From: RUG11894 sp964344335
GTDB taxonomy: Bacteria; Bacillota; Clostridia; Peptostreptococcales; Anaerovoracaceae
Direction of reading: 5' to 3'
DNA length: 44,258 bases
Assembly (NCBI GenBank): GCA_964344335.1
Contig: CAYFMW010000009.1
Location: forward strand, 1-44,258
The notes under the pieces are model-generated. The model made no database searches, was not told where the DNA came from, and saw only the letters and a program-made list of their open reading frames with translations. Numbering within the stretch: the first letter of the stretch is position 1; the number at the start of each line of letters is the position of its first letter. Both the position numbers and the translations under genes were made by a program. This document shows positions 1-9,131 of the stretch, piece by piece.

Positions 1-64
1 GGGCTCGAACCTGTGACCCCCTGCTTGTAAGGCAGATGCTCTCCCAGCTGAGCTAAACTCCCGC
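1..64 (-). tRNA. tRNA-Val (UAC), 3' end cut by the window edge
   Basis: Read on the minus strand, the segment starts with the acceptor half GCGGGAG, then a D-arm (TTAGCTCAGCTGGGAGAGCA), an anticodon arm whose 7-nt loop TTACAAG gives anticodon UAC, a variable loop and a T-arm GGTTCGAGCC. About 12 nt of the 3' acceptor strand lie outside the window. UAC reads valine GUA/GUG codons. A near-perfect promoter lies about 36 bp upstream. Confidence 0.9.
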
Positions 65-99
65 TTTGTTGTGCGACTTTTTAGTCGACACATTTATGA

Positions 100-128
100 A
101 TTATACAGATGAACTTCCCTTATGTCAA
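100..128 (-). promoter_or_regulatory. Consensus vegetative promoter of tRNA-Val
   Basis: On the minus strand TTGACA (128-123) and TATAAT (105-100) are separated by exactly 17 bp, a perfect match to the sigma-A consensus. The predicted start near 93 gives a short 5' leader before the tRNA at 64. It lies just past the stop of yigZ, so the tRNA has its own initiation. Confidence 0.8.
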
Positions 129-158
129 TCACTTTCGACCCGAATTCAGTTCAAAATG

Positions 159-776
159 CTAAATAATTTCCTCCCACTCGCGCTTAATTTCGACATTCCC
201 GGCACTCAATTCCGAAAGCAGAGAAACGACCCTGTCCCGATCCTCGGGCTCCGTCGAAATTAAAAGCTCGATTTTATCAGTATAACTTATTTCTTCTATT
301 TTGTAATAACCGTCTTTCTCCAAATATTGAAAACTTCTCAGCGCAGTATAAGGAATCTCGACCTGCAGACTGCAGACATCCCTCGCCTCGTGAACCCCCG
401 CAGCCTCAAGAGCGAGCTTCGCCGACATCGTATAAGCCCTCACCAGGCCTCCCACGCCCAGCTTGATGCCCCCGAAATAGCGCGTAACAACGCAGACCAC
501 ATTGGTTAAGCCTTCTCTAACGAGCATCTGAAGCATCGGCGGCCCCGAGCTTCCCTGGGGCTCGCCGTCGTCGGTAGTCCACTGTATTTCGCCCTTTTCC
601 CCGACTATATACGAAGCCACATTGTGAGTGGCGTCCCTATGCAGTTCTCTTATCTCGGCCACATAAGCCTCTGCCTCTTCGCGAGTCTCGACACGCGCTA
701 TGCGGCCGATAAACTTGGAACGCTTGATTTCGTATTCGGCAATAGCCTCCTTTTTAACAGTAAGGTAACGTATCAT
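159..776 (-). CDS. yigZ: YigZ/IMPACT-family protein (UPF0029)
   Basis: A 205-residue protein of the YigZ/IMPACT family, an RNase PH/S5-like fold of uncertain cellular role; the eukaryotic relative IMPACT regulates Gcn2 signalling. The family signature is clear: DDGEPQGSSG at residues 69-78 and RYFGGIKLG at 99-107, followed by a C-terminal ferredoxin-like domain. Length is normal for bacterial members (about 200-215). The ATG overlaps the hflX stop in an ATGA arrangement, so it is translationally coupled as the last gene of the topA-hslVU-hflX operon. No terminator is visible after its stop. Family assignment is firm; a biochemical function should not be inferred. Confidence 0.9.
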   Translation of the reverse strand: MIRYLTVKKEAIAEYEIKRSKFIGRIARVETREEAEAYVAEIRELHRDATHNVASYIVGEKGEIQWTTDDGEPQGSSGPPMLQMLVREGLTNVVCVVTRYFGGIKLGVGGLVRAYTMSAKLALEAAGVHEARDVCSLQVEIPYTALRSFQYLEKDGYYKIEEISYTDKIELLISTEPEDRDRVVSLLSELSAGNVEIKREWEEII

Positions 777-2065
777 TGTATTATGTAACCCTTAAATCTT
801 CCTCTGTCTGCCTCCCCCAACTCCGCTTTGATGTATGTTCCGTCCTCTTCGTAACGGGTCTGCAGTGCTCTGCCGCCCTCAAGAACTGCCGATACCACAT
901 CGCCTCTGGTGTAGGGAATCAGCAATTCCACAACTTTCAAATCCATAAAGAGCATGTCCCTTACAGCCTTCAGGAATTCTTCGAAACCCTCGCCCGTCCT
1001 GCAGGATATGGCGACGCTGTCCCTTCCCTGCAGAAGCAGCAAGTTATCTCTGTATTCCGGATTTATCAGATCGCTCTTGTTGAATGCCGTAAGGACAGGT
1101 TTCTTTTCGACACCAAGCTCCTTCATGAGCCCCCGAGTAACCTCCATCTGAAAGCCGCAGTCCTCGTAGCTCGCATCCACAACATGGATTAGAAGATCCG
1201 CATATTCCAGCTCTTCCAGGGTTGCTTTGAAGGCATCCACCAGGGCCGTGGGCAACTTGCTAACAAAACCTACAGTGTCGATCAATATAAAGCTGTGGCC
1301 GTCTTCCAGAGTAACGAGCCTCTGAGCTGTATCGAGGGTCGCAAAGAGCATGTCCTTTTCGAAGACCATCTTGTCCTCTCGCTCCTCCATGGACATCAGG
1401 TGGTTCATGATTGAAGATTTGCCCGAGTTCGTATAGCCGACCAGAGCGGCGACCGGAATTCCGGACTTCTCCCTCCTGACACGCTGAACGGACCTGTTGG
1501 CCTTGACCTCCTCGAGTTCCTTCTTGATTGCGGCGATGCGCCTCTTAATATGCCTCCTGTCGGTCTCGAGCTTCTTCTCTCCGGGACCTCTGGTGCCTAT
1601 GCCGCCGCCGAGCCTGGAAAGCGCCTTCCCAAGCCCCGAAAGTCTCGGCAGGCGATACTCCAGCTGAGCCATCTCGACCTGCAGCTTGCCTTCGATCGAG
1701 GATGCGCGCTGTGCAAATATATCCAATATCAAAACCGTGCGGTCTATTACCGGAACGCCGCATACTTCCTCTATATTGCGTTGCTGCATGCCGGAAAGTT
1801 CTTCGTTGAATATCACCATGCCGGCCTGCATATTGCCACACATCTCGCCAAGCTCTTCCAACTTGCCGCTTCCTATGTAAGTGGCTGCATGAATCCTGTC
1901 CGCATTCTGGACCATCTCGCCCAGAACTTCCAAGCCCGCAGCTTCGGCAAGGCTGGCCAGCTCCTCCATGGAGCGACTTATATCTTCATCTATGCTGAGA
2001 CCGACCAGAATAGCACTGTGCCCCTCGCGCTCCGTTACGGAGCCGTCCTCTTTTATCTTAAACAT
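773..2065 (-). CDS. hflX: GTPase HflX
   Basis: Ribosome-associated GTPase of the Obg-HflX superfamily, which binds the 50S subunit and in several bacteria splits stalled or heat-damaged 70S ribosomes. The 430-residue sequence has the N-terminal HflX domain, the glycine-rich linker GGIGTRGPGE at residues 154-163, a coiled segment, and a G domain with the P-loop GYTNSGKS at 210-217, a DTVGF switch and an NKSD specificity motif. It begins one nucleotide after the hslU stop without a clear Shine-Dalgarno, suggesting translational coupling, and its TGA overlaps the yigZ start. Placing a ribosome rescue GTPase beside the HslVU protease makes a protein-quality-control operon. Confidence 0.95.
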   Translation of the reverse strand: MFKIKEDGSVTEREGHSAILVGLSIDEDISRSMEELASLAEAAGLEVLGEMVQNADRIHAATYIGSGKLEELGEMCGNMQAGMVIFNEELSGMQQRNIEEVCGVPVIDRTVLILDIFAQRASSIEGKLQVEMAQLEYRLPRLSGLGKALSRLGGGIGTRGPGEKKLETDRRHIKRRIAAIKKELEEVKANRSVQRVRREKSGIPVAALVGYTNSGKSSIMNHLMSMEEREDKMVFEKDMLFATLDTAQRLVTLEDGHSFILIDTVGFVSKLPTALVDAFKATLEELEYADLLIHVVDASYEDCGFQMEVTRGLMKELGVEKKPVLTAFNKSDLINPEYRDNLLLLQGRDSVAISCRTGEGFEEFLKAVRDMLFMDLKVVELLIPYTRGDVVSAVLEGGRALQTRYEEDGTYIKAELGEADRGRFKGYIIQ

Positions 2066-2066
2066 C

Positions 2067-3482
2067 TTATAAAATAAATTTACCTATATCGTCCTCGTGC
2101 ATCTGTTCATCGAATTTTTTATGCACATATTCGGCGTCGATTACTACTTCCTTTACTTCTTCGTTCGGAAGGTCGAATGAAATATCTTCGAGGAGCTTTT
2201 CCATCACGGTATGAAGCCTCCTTGCGCCGATATTCTCCTTCTGTTCGTTGGATTTAAAGGCAATTGTCGCGGTGCTCCTTATCGCTTCGGGCGTAAATTC
2301 CACGCTTACCCCCTCCGTCTCCAGAAGAGCCGTATATTGCTTTATAAGAGCATTGTCGGGCTCGGTGAGTATGCGCACGAAATCTTCCTCCGTGAGGCTC
2401 TCCAGCTCCACCCGTATCGGGAACCTGCCCTGAAGCTCGGGGATGAGGTCCGATGGTCTGGAAACATTAAAGGCACCCGCGCCTATAAAGAGAATGTAAT
2501 CCGTCTTTACGGGTCCGTACTTCGTGTTTACTACGCTCCCCTCGACTATCGGGAGTATATCCCTCTGAACACCTTCGCGCGAGACATCCGCCCCGACCTT
2601 GTAGCCGCTGCCGGCGATCTTATCTATCTCGTCGATGAAGATTATTCCATGCTGCTCGCAGTTTTCCAGGGCTTCCTGAGTTACACGATCCATATCGATC
2701 ATGTTCTGAGCCTCCTGCTCGGTCAGAATCTTTCGTGCCTCCTTCACCTTGAGCTTCTTCCTCTTCGTCCTCTTGGGAAGGGCATCCCCGAATATGTTGC
2801 CGAGGGTTATCATTCCGCCCGACTGAAGGTCCAAATTACCTTCCTTGGGCTGCTCCTGCACATCGACCTCGATATATTGCTCCTCGAGCAGACCGTTCTC
2901 CAACTGATGGCGCACCTGATCTCTTGCAAGCTGGGTATCCGTCTCGGAGGAATCCTTTTCCTCCATTTTCTCGCTCGTCTGCGTGTAGGTGGCCGTCTGT
3001 CTTCCGAGCAGGAAGTCGAAGGGACCTCTCACCCCTCCTTCTGAAGCCTTCTTCTTCCCGGGAATTATGGCTTCAATAATCTTCTCATCGGCGAGCTTGC
3101 GAGCTGTGTCGTATTTTTCGTTCATGTGGCGCTGCTTGATAATCCGCATCGATGCTTCCATCAAGTCCCTGACCATGGAATCGACATCCCTTCCCACATA
3201 GCCGACTTCCGTAAACTTGGTCGCTTCTACCTTTACGAATGGTGCCTCCATGAGTTTTGCAAGGCGCCTTGCTATCTCGGTCTTTCCGACGCCCGTCGGG
3301 CCCATCATAAGAATATTCTTCGGAACTATTTCCTCGCGCATCTCCTCGGAAAGCATGCTGCGCCTGTAGCGATTTCTGAGCGCGACCGCGACGGATCTCT
3401 TCGCGTCATCCTGCCCTATTATGTACTTGTCGAGCTCCGCAACAATCTCCTTGGGCGTATAATTCTGAAATGTTTTATCCAT
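2067..3482 (-). CDS. hslU: ATP-dependent protease ATPase subunit HslU (ClpY)
   Basis: AAA+ unfoldase that caps the HslV peptidase and feeds it unfolded proteins in the cytoplasm. The 471 residues include Walker A GPTGVGKT at 61-68, an I-domain insertion between about 110 and 250, Walker B in GIIFIDEID, and the C-terminal tail ending DIGKFIL that in the family inserts into HslV pockets to activate it. The ATG is preceded by GGAGATCAGGG as ribosome site. It lies 10 bp after hslV, the usual Firmicutes order (hslV-hslU), within the run starting at topA. The acidic, low-complexity I domain with an ERD-rich stretch is typical of Gram-positive homologues. Confidence 0.96.
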   Translation of the reverse strand: MDKTFQNYTPKEIVAELDKYIIGQDDAKRSVAVALRNRYRRSMLSEEMREEIVPKNILMMGPTGVGKTEIARRLAKLMEAPFVKVEATKFTEVGYVGRDVDSMVRDLMEASMRIIKQRHMNEKYDTARKLADEKIIEAIIPGKKKASEGGVRGPFDFLLGRQTATYTQTSEKMEEKDSSETDTQLARDQVRHQLENGLLEEQYIEVDVQEQPKEGNLDLQSGGMITLGNIFGDALPKRTKRKKLKVKEARKILTEQEAQNMIDMDRVTQEALENCEQHGIIFIDEIDKIAGSGYKVGADVSREGVQRDILPIVEGSVVNTKYGPVKTDYILFIGAGAFNVSRPSDLIPELQGRFPIRVELESLTEEDFVRILTEPDNALIKQYTALLETEGVSVEFTPEAIRSTATIAFKSNEQKENIGARRLHTVMEKLLEDISFDLPNEEVKEVVIDAEYVHKKFDEQMHEDDIGKFIL

Positions 3483-3492
3483 CCCTGATCTC

Positions 3493-4032
3493 CTAAAGTT
3501 TCTCCACTGAAATATGCTCGTTCGTAAATACGCAGATCTCCGAAGCTATCTTCAAAGATTCTCTAACTATCTGCTCGGCATCCATATCCGTGTGTTTGTA
3601 GAGGGCATGAGCCGCCGCATGAGCGAAATTGCCTCCGCTGCCTATGGCAACGAAATTCTCGTCCGGCTCTATAACCTCGCCCGTGCCGGAGATGACCAGC
3701 AGATTCTCTCTGTCGGCCGCTACCATCAGGGCCTGCAGATTTCTGGCCCCCGCATCGCTCCTCCAGCTCTGCGCAACCGCAACCGCAGCTCTCTTTAGAT
3801 TCCCCGCATGCTCCTCAAGCTTCTTCTCGAACTTGTCCGTTAGGGTAAAGGCATCCGATACCGAACCCGCAAAGCCTACAAGAACACTATTCTTGTAAAT
3901 CTTGCGAACCTTCTTGGCATTGCTCTTCATTATGTAATGCTCTCCCATGGTCACCTGTCCGTCTCCACCTATGCAGACATCATCCGGAGATCTCTTGACC
4001 AGCACTATCGTAGTTGCATGAAATTTATCCAT
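3493..4032 (-). CDS. hslV: ATP-dependent protease proteolytic subunit HslV (ClpQ)
   Basis: Proteasome-beta-like peptidase forming a double hexamer with HslU. The family uses the side chain and amino group of an N-terminal Thr (Ser in Bacillus subtilis). Here the translated start reads MDKFHATTIV, so the Thr-Thr pair at residues 7-8 follows a six-residue extension that would have to be removed; the usual GGDGQVTMG block follows at about 23-31. Length (179) is normal. The gene lies 11 bp after topA, with AAAGGTAAAG upstream of ATG. Alternative starts that would put Thr at position 2 are not available because no start codon sits just before the Thr codons. Confidence 0.95.
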   Translation of the reverse strand: MDKFHATTIVLVKRSPDDVCIGGDGQVTMGEHYIMKSNAKKVRKIYKNSVLVGFAGSVSDAFTLTDKFEKKLEEHAGNLKRAAVAVAQSWRSDAGARNLQALMVAADRENLLVISGTGEVIEPDENFVAIGSGGNFAHAAAHALYKHTDMDAEQIVRESLKIASEICVFTNEHISVEKL

Positions 4033-4043
4033 CTTTACCTTTC

Positions 4044-6137
4044 CTATTCACTTTCGCTTCTGTTTTCGCTGTATCCGCAGTCTCCACTGCAGACCAGCCT
4101 CTTACCCCTTTGAACAAGCAGGCTCCCGCAGCGCGGACAGGGCTTTTGAACGGGTCTGTACCAAAAGACCTGATCGCATTGCGGATAACCCGAGCAACCG
4201 TAGAAGGTCTTGCCCTTCCTGCTCCTCTTTACCACAATTTCGCTTCCGCATTTTGGACATTCCACGCCGGTCCCCACGACTATATTCTTTGTAAACCTGC
4301 ATTCCGGATAACCCGAACAGCCTATAAATTCATTAAATCTGCCTCTCTTTTTTACCAGGGGCTTGCCGCAGTCCGGACAGTCCTCACCCGTATACTCCGG
4401 CTCTATTACAATCTTTTCGATCTCCTCGTTGGCCCTATCCAGTGCATCCTTAAGGTATCCGTTGTAAAATCCGTCCACAACCTCCTGCCAGGGAACCTCA
4501 CCTTCACCGACCTCATCGAGACGGTTCTCCATCTCCGCCGTGAATCTCACATCGACGAGTTTATTGAAGTAGGGGTCCATTATCGAGTATGTTATGAGCT
4601 CGCCCAAATCAGTCGGAGAAAGTGAATTCTTCTCCTTCGCCACATATTTCTTCTCGGTGAGTGTATTGACTATGGTCGCGTAGGTGCTCGGACGACCTAT
4701 GCCGTTCTCCTCCATCTCCTTGATGAGGCTGGCTTCTGTATACCTGCTCGGCGGCTGAGTAAACTTCTGCTCGCTCAAAAGCTCAAGTAACGAGAGTTCT
4801 TCGCCGACCATAAGAGGCGGAAGCTTGCTGTCCTTTTCCTCCTTAGCATTGTCGCTGTAGACCTTCATGTATCCGTCGAAGCTAAGCATCGAGCCCTTGG
4901 CTTTGAATATATAGTCACCGTTAGCTATTTCCGCGGAATTGCCTTCGTATACGGCGGGCTTCATGCGGCTGGCGACGAAGCGGCTCCATATTAACTTATA
5001 GAGCTTATATTGCTCGGCTGTAAGCGAATCCTTAATGTTCTCCGGATCCAGTTCCAGAGATGCCGGCCTTATGGCCTCGTGCGCATCCTGGGAGTTCGGG
5101 GACTTATTCTTAAATTTGTTATTGCCGACATAAGCCTTACCGTACTGCTCCTCAATCAGCTTTTTGCAGGCGGCATCGGCCTCATCGGAAATCCTTACCG
5201 AGTCCGTTCTCATGTAGGTTATCAGACCTGTAATTCCGTGGCCCTTCACGCTTACTCCCTGATAGAGCTGCTGCGCTATCGTCATGGTCCTGCTAGGAGT
5301 AAATCTGAGCTTGACGGAGGCGTCCTGCTGCATGGTGCTCGTGGTGTAGGGCGCGTAGGGCTTCTTCAGGGTGCGGTAAGGCTCGAGCTTGGCGACCGTG
5401 TAAGCTTTTCCTTCGAGTTCCGCCAGAATCTTATCTGCGCTCTCCTTATTCTCTATCTTAATCTTCTTGCCCGCGCACTCGGCGAGAGCAGCGGTGAATT
5501 TATCCTTTTTTTGTTGCGAAAGAGTCTCCGAGAGCTTCGTCAGATCCGCGCTGATGTTCCAATACTCCTGTGGGACGAAATCTTCGATCTCTTTCTCGCG
5601 GTCGCAGATCATCTTGAGCGCTGCGGATTGAACCCTCCCCGCAGAAAGCCCTCTGCCGATCTTTTTCCAGAGGACCGGGCTTATCTGATACCCTGCTATG
5701 CGGTCCAGAATCCTCCTGCCCTGCTGGGAGTCGACGAGGTTCATATCTATCTTTCTGCTGTTTTTTATCCCTTCGCTGACCGCAGACTTGGTTATCTCCG
5801 AAAATACCACTCTATTGGTCTCCTCGGGATCTATGCTTAAAAGATTGCACAGATGCCACGCAATAGCCTCTCCTTCCCTGTCGGGGTCGGTGGCAAGATA
5901 CACTTTACCTGCGGCTTTTGCGGCTTTTTTGAGTCCATTTATTATGTCCGCTCTGCCGCGGACATTTATATATTTGGGCTCGAAATTATTTTCAAGATCC
6001 ACTCCCAGTCTGCTCTTGGGAAGGTCGCGCAGGTGGCCGTAACTCGCCATCACATTGTACCTGCTTCCGAGAAATTTACCTATTGTCTTCGCCTTCGAAG
6101 GCGACTCAACGATTACTAAATCCTTAGCTTTTGCCAT
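4044..6137 (-). CDS. topA: DNA topoisomerase I (type IA)
   Basis: Relaxes negative supercoils by single-strand passage in the nucleoid. The 697 residues show a Toprim domain beginning ESPSKAKTIG (11-20), the metal-binding DPDREGE at 84-90, the active-site tyrosine Y308 within ITYMRTDSVRIS, and three C-terminal zinc-ribbon units from about residue 588: two with CPxCG...GCSGYPxC and a shorter last one ending CSGDC. This is the usual Firmicutes layout. AAAGGA lies 7 nt before the ATG. It heads the operon topA-hslV-hslU-hflX-yigZ and has a recognisable promoter just upstream. Confidence 0.97.
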   Translation of the reverse strand: MAKAKDLVIVESPSKAKTIGKFLGSRYNVMASYGHLRDLPKSRLGVDLENNFEPKYINVRGRADIINGLKKAAKAAGKVYLATDPDREGEAIAWHLCNLLSIDPEETNRVVFSEITKSAVSEGIKNSRKIDMNLVDSQQGRRILDRIAGYQISPVLWKKIGRGLSAGRVQSAALKMICDREKEIEDFVPQEYWNISADLTKLSETLSQQKKDKFTAALAECAGKKIKIENKESADKILAELEGKAYTVAKLEPYRTLKKPYAPYTTSTMQQDASVKLRFTPSRTMTIAQQLYQGVSVKGHGITGLITYMRTDSVRISDEADAACKKLIEEQYGKAYVGNNKFKNKSPNSQDAHEAIRPASLELDPENIKDSLTAEQYKLYKLIWSRFVASRMKPAVYEGNSAEIANGDYIFKAKGSMLSFDGYMKVYSDNAKEEKDSKLPPLMVGEELSLLELLSEQKFTQPPSRYTEASLIKEMEENGIGRPSTYATIVNTLTEKKYVAKEKNSLSPTDLGELITYSIMDPYFNKLVDVRFTAEMENRLDEVGEGEVPWQEVVDGFYNGYLKDALDRANEEIEKIVIEPEYTGEDCPDCGKPLVKKRGRFNEFIGCSGYPECRFTKNIVVGTGVECPKCGSEIVVKRSRKGKTFYGCSGYPQCDQVFWYRPVQKPCPRCGSLLVQRGKRLVCSGDCGYSENRSESE

Positions 6138-6174
6138 AATTATCCTTTCGACCTCTTATAAGAAACTATACCTT

Positions 6175-6202
6175 ATTATATTTATAATAGGAAAAAAGTA
6201 AA
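6175..6202 (-). promoter_or_regulatory. Probable topA promoter
   Basis: On the minus strand TTTACT (6202-6197) and TATAAT (6180-6175) are 16 bp apart. The -10 is part of an AT-rich near-palindrome (CCTTATTATATTTATAATAGG). The predicted start lies about 30 nt before the topA ATG. Confidence 0.55.
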
Positions 6203-6375
6203 GTGCTGCGAACCTAACACTGCTACTGCGAGCGTAGTGAAGCAGAAGCAGATGTAGGTTCCATGCAAAGCCTTCCCGAAAGAGCAAGCGTAAGCGTAGC
6301 TCGATTGGATGAAGGCGACTGCTGCGACGCTCCGGAAGCAGCTTGCACTGCGGACACGCTTCCGCCGAGCGATAA
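6203..6375. repeat. Structured non-coding element with three nested hairpins
   Basis: No plausible reading frame lies here. Three inverted repeats can be seen: 6211-6224 with 6247-6260 (AACCTA..CTGCT pairing with AGCAG..TAGGTT), 6270-6275 with 6311-6316 (GCCTTC/GAAGGC, with an inner GAGC/GCTC), and 6334-6339 with 6358-6363 (GGAAGC/GCTTCC). The segment is more GC-rich than the AT-rich topA promoter beside it and carries GCGTA/GAAGCAG-type word repeats. It may be a dispersed palindromic repeat, a small RNA or a structured 3' region of dprA; the sequence alone does not decide. Confidence 0.4.
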
Positions 6376-6390
6376 CTAAATCTTAAGATA

Positions 6391-7476
6391 TTAAATCATG
6401 GGGTATATCCTCGCTCCATCCACCTTAAGGAAGCCCTTAAGCTCCAAAGTAGTTATCAGCATCGAGGCCGTGCGCGCGTCCATGCCGCAGCCGGAAATAA
6501 GATAGCTTCGCGAGGAGCTACCTGAGGATACTATATGCTCATAGAGCTTTCGCTCCTCGGGCGAAAGCCTTTCCGCAAGCTCCTCCGCCATCCCTCCCGC
6601 CCCTATGGTCTCGATGAGCCTGTCCATAGAAATTACCGGGGTCGCGCCTTCGCTGATTAAAAGATTAGGCCCCTCACTTCCGGGCTGATTGATGTTTCCG
6701 GGCACGGCAAAGACGCCGCGATTCTGCGAAGCCGCCAGCCCCGCCGTGATTAGCGAGCCGCTGCGCGGCGTTCCTTCTACAATTATGCAATTCTCGGAAA
6801 GCCCGGAGATTATGCGGTTTCTTTCCGGAAAATGATAGGCCCTTCCCTGCTCGGCGAACTCGTATTCGGATATCATCAGGCCCCTTTGCAATATGTCCTC
6901 ATATAATCTCAAATTTGAGAGCGGAAAGCAGACATCCACCCCGGTGCCGAATACGGCTATCGTGTCGCCTCCGACCGCAAGGCAGCCGCGATGCGCTGCG
7001 GAGTCTATGCCCTCCGCCATGCCCGAAACAACTGTCAGTCCGCAGGCGGCGCAGCGCTTTGCGATCTCCGCCGCAGCCCACTTTCCGTAGGGAGAAGCGC
7101 GCCTCGTTCCGACCACGGAGATGCATGGAGAAGCCAGAAGTTCCGTCCTTCCCATGGCAAAAAGAACTATCGGAGGATCCGAAATAGTTTTAAGCCTGCG
7201 CGGATAATCGGGTGAATTTATAGCTATCAGCTCCGCATTCAGCTCCTTAGCCCTAGCAAGGGAACGCTCCGCCCGCCTCAAATCCTTTTTCAATAGCTTG
7301 TCGCATCCGCTCCTTCGCCCGAAAAGATCGCAGGAATCCATAATCTGTACTAAATCCGTCTCGGAGGCTTCAAATACACTTCGGGCATCGCCGAAAATCT
7401 CCAAAAGATACAACTTTGCCTCGGCGCTCATCCCGCGCACGAGGCTCAGCCAAAGATAATATATTATGCCGTTCAT
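6391..7476 (-). CDS. dprA: DNA-processing protein DprA (Smf)
   Basis: Loads RecA on incoming single-stranded DNA during natural transformation; the protein is also common in bacteria not known to transform. A Rossmann-like DprA domain is clear from SVVGTRRASPYG, VVSGMAEGIDSAAHRG, FPLSN, FPERNRIISGLS and EGTPRSGSLITAG, followed by a small C-terminal winged-helix-like region. I place the start at the ATG at 7476, preceded by AAAGGAG with 7-nt spacing, giving 361 residues, rather than the in-frame start 24 nt upstream. It follows the comM-like gene by 27 bp in a dprA/comM pair common in Firmicutes. Confidence 0.94.
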   Translation of the reverse strand: MNGIIYYLWLSLVRGMSAEAKLYLLEIFGDARSVFEASETDLVQIMDSCDLFGRRSGCDKLLKKDLRRAERSLARAKELNAELIAINSPDYPRRLKTISDPPIVLFAMGRTELLASPCISVVGTRRASPYGKWAAAEIAKRCAACGLTVVSGMAEGIDSAAHRGCLAVGGDTIAVFGTGVDVCFPLSNLRLYEDILQRGLMISEYEFAEQGRAYHFPERNRIISGLSENCIIVEGTPRSGSLITAGLAASQNRGVFAVPGNINQPGSEGPNLLISEGATPVISMDRLIETIGAGGMAEELAERLSPEERKLYEHIVSSGSSSRSYLISGCGMDARTASMLITTLELKGFLKVDGARIYPMI

Positions 7477-7503
7477 GCACGAACTCCTTTCACTTCGCAT
7501 GAG

Positions 7504-9051
7504 CTATTTCCCCGACCCGAAAAACCTCTCCGGCAGCCTATAGCTCAAGGCTTCCAACAGATGCTCCCTCTTTATTTCCTCACTTCCCGCAAGATCCGCG
7601 GCAGTTCTTGCAACCTTGAGTGTTCTGTGATAAGAGCGGGCCGACATGGAATATCTCGAAAAAGCCGCCTCCATAATGTTTTTGCAATTTTCATCGAGGC
7701 GGCAGAAGTCATCAATTTGCGCAGGACCCAGCTGTGCATTCGTGCTTATGCCCAGTCCCCTATAGCGCCTTTTCTGCATCTCTCTGGCCCTTAAAACACC
7801 TTCCCCGAGCATCTCTGAGCTGACGACAGCTTCGTCTGCAGGGCGCTCCCCCGCAATATCCTCGTAGACCGTGCGCTCCATTGCGACATGCAGATCTATG
7901 CGATCGAGCAAGGGACCTGAAATTCGCCCGATATAGCGCAACCTGTCGCTCTCCGTGCACTTGCAGGGCTTTACCGGGTCTCCGTAGTAACCGCAACGAC
8001 AGGGGTTCATGGCGGCGACCAGCATAAACCGCGCCGGGTAAGTATATCTGCCGTTGACTCTCGAAATTGTCACCTCACCGTCCTCCATGGGCTGTCTAAG
8101 GGTCTGGAGCGCCTGCGCGCTGAACTCGGGCAGCTCGTCTAAAAAAAGGACGCCACAGTGAGCCAGCGATATTTCCCCGGGCTTTGGCGATGAGCCCCCT
8201 CCTGTCAAAGCCGCGGCGGACATGCTATGATGAGGCGCTCTATAGGGCCTCTGCCTAACCAGCGGACTGAGCTCGCTGAGCTGCCCCGCGACGCTGTAAA
8301 TTTGCGTAACTTCGAGTTGCTCCTCGTAGGAAAGCGGCGGCATGATGCCCGGGATCCTCTTACCTACCATGCTCTTCCCAATCCCAGGCGGTCCGATTAG
8401 ACAAATTCCGTGAGATCCGCTGACTGCCAGTTGAGCCGCCCTCTTTACAGCTTCTTGACCCCTGATATCGGAGAAATCCGGAATTTCTGCAGGGCGCAAA
8501 GTTTCCGGGGTCTCCGGCAACTTCGAAGGCTGCGGCATATCTCCGCCCAGATATTCCGCGAGTTCCTTCAAATCTTCGGCACAATATATTTCGATATCCT
8601 TAACGAGGGATGCTTCGGCGAGGTTTGCGGGGGGGATCACGATTTTTCTTACTCCGTGCTTTCTTAAGCCTATTATCATCGGGAGAGCTCCGTCTATTGC
8701 CGCAAGTCGCCCGTCGAGCGTGAGTTCTCCGAGGAAAGCTATATCTTCGTTTGCGCGCGCAATCTTTACGGCTCCCGATGCTGCGAGGGTTCCTACGGCT
8801 ATGGGAAGGTCGAAGTGACTGCCTTCCTTTTTCTTATTTGCGGGAGTGAGGTTGACGGTCACCCGCTTATCGGGAAACTTAAAGCCGCAGTTGCCGACCG
8901 CCGCATGTATTCTTTCCTTAGCCTCCATAATCGACCTGTTCGCAAGCCCCACAACCGTAAAATTCGGCAATCCGTTCTCGACATTAACCTCGACCCAGCT
9001 AGGCTCACCGGCAAGGCCATACAGTCCGCATGTAAGCACCCTCGAATACAC
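7504..9051 (-). CDS. comM: YifB/ComM family Mg-chelatase-like AAA+ ATPase
   Basis: A 515-residue AAA+ protein with an N-terminal Lon-protease-like fold (to about residue 170), a Mg-chelatase AAA domain with Walker A GPPGIGKS at 220-227 and Walker B LFLDELPEF, a Cys pair region (CRCGYYGDPVKPCKC) and a C-terminal helical domain. In Vibrio and Haemophilus, ComM is a branch-migration helicase that extends recombination during transformation; the role in Firmicutes is less tested. The start is GTG, preceded by AAAGGAG at 7-nt spacing. It is followed by dprA, consistent with a DNA-uptake or recombination pair. Confidence 0.9.
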   Translation of the reverse strand: MYSRVLTCGLYGLAGEPSWVEVNVENGLPNFTVVGLANRSIMEAKERIHAAVGNCGFKFPDKRVTVNLTPANKKKEGSHFDLPIAVGTLAASGAVKIARANEDIAFLGELTLDGRLAAIDGALPMIIGLRKHGVRKIVIPPANLAEASLVKDIEIYCAEDLKELAEYLGGDMPQPSKLPETPETLRPAEIPDFSDIRGQEAVKRAAQLAVSGSHGICLIGPPGIGKSMVGKRIPGIMPPLSYEEQLEVTQIYSVAGQLSELSPLVRQRPYRAPHHSMSAAALTGGGSSPKPGEISLAHCGVLFLDELPEFSAQALQTLRQPMEDGEVTISRVNGRYTYPARFMLVAAMNPCRCGYYGDPVKPCKCTESDRLRYIGRISGPLLDRIDLHVAMERTVYEDIAGERPADEAVVSSEMLGEGVLRAREMQKRRYRGLGISTNAQLGPAQIDDFCRLDENCKNIMEAAFSRYSMSARSYHRTLKVARTAADLAGSEEIKREHLLEALSYRLPERFFGSGK

Positions 9052-9131
9052 TATAAAATCTCCTTTCTCTTAAAACCCCGCGAGTCCTTGACGCAGCATT
9101 TACAAACGCTTACCCGGTATTTCGCGCCTGC

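Noticed and set aside
776..2077. Long open frames on the strand opposite hflX, hslU, topA and other genes
   Set aside because: They are shadows of strong coding regions, lack ribosome sites and resemble no protein family.
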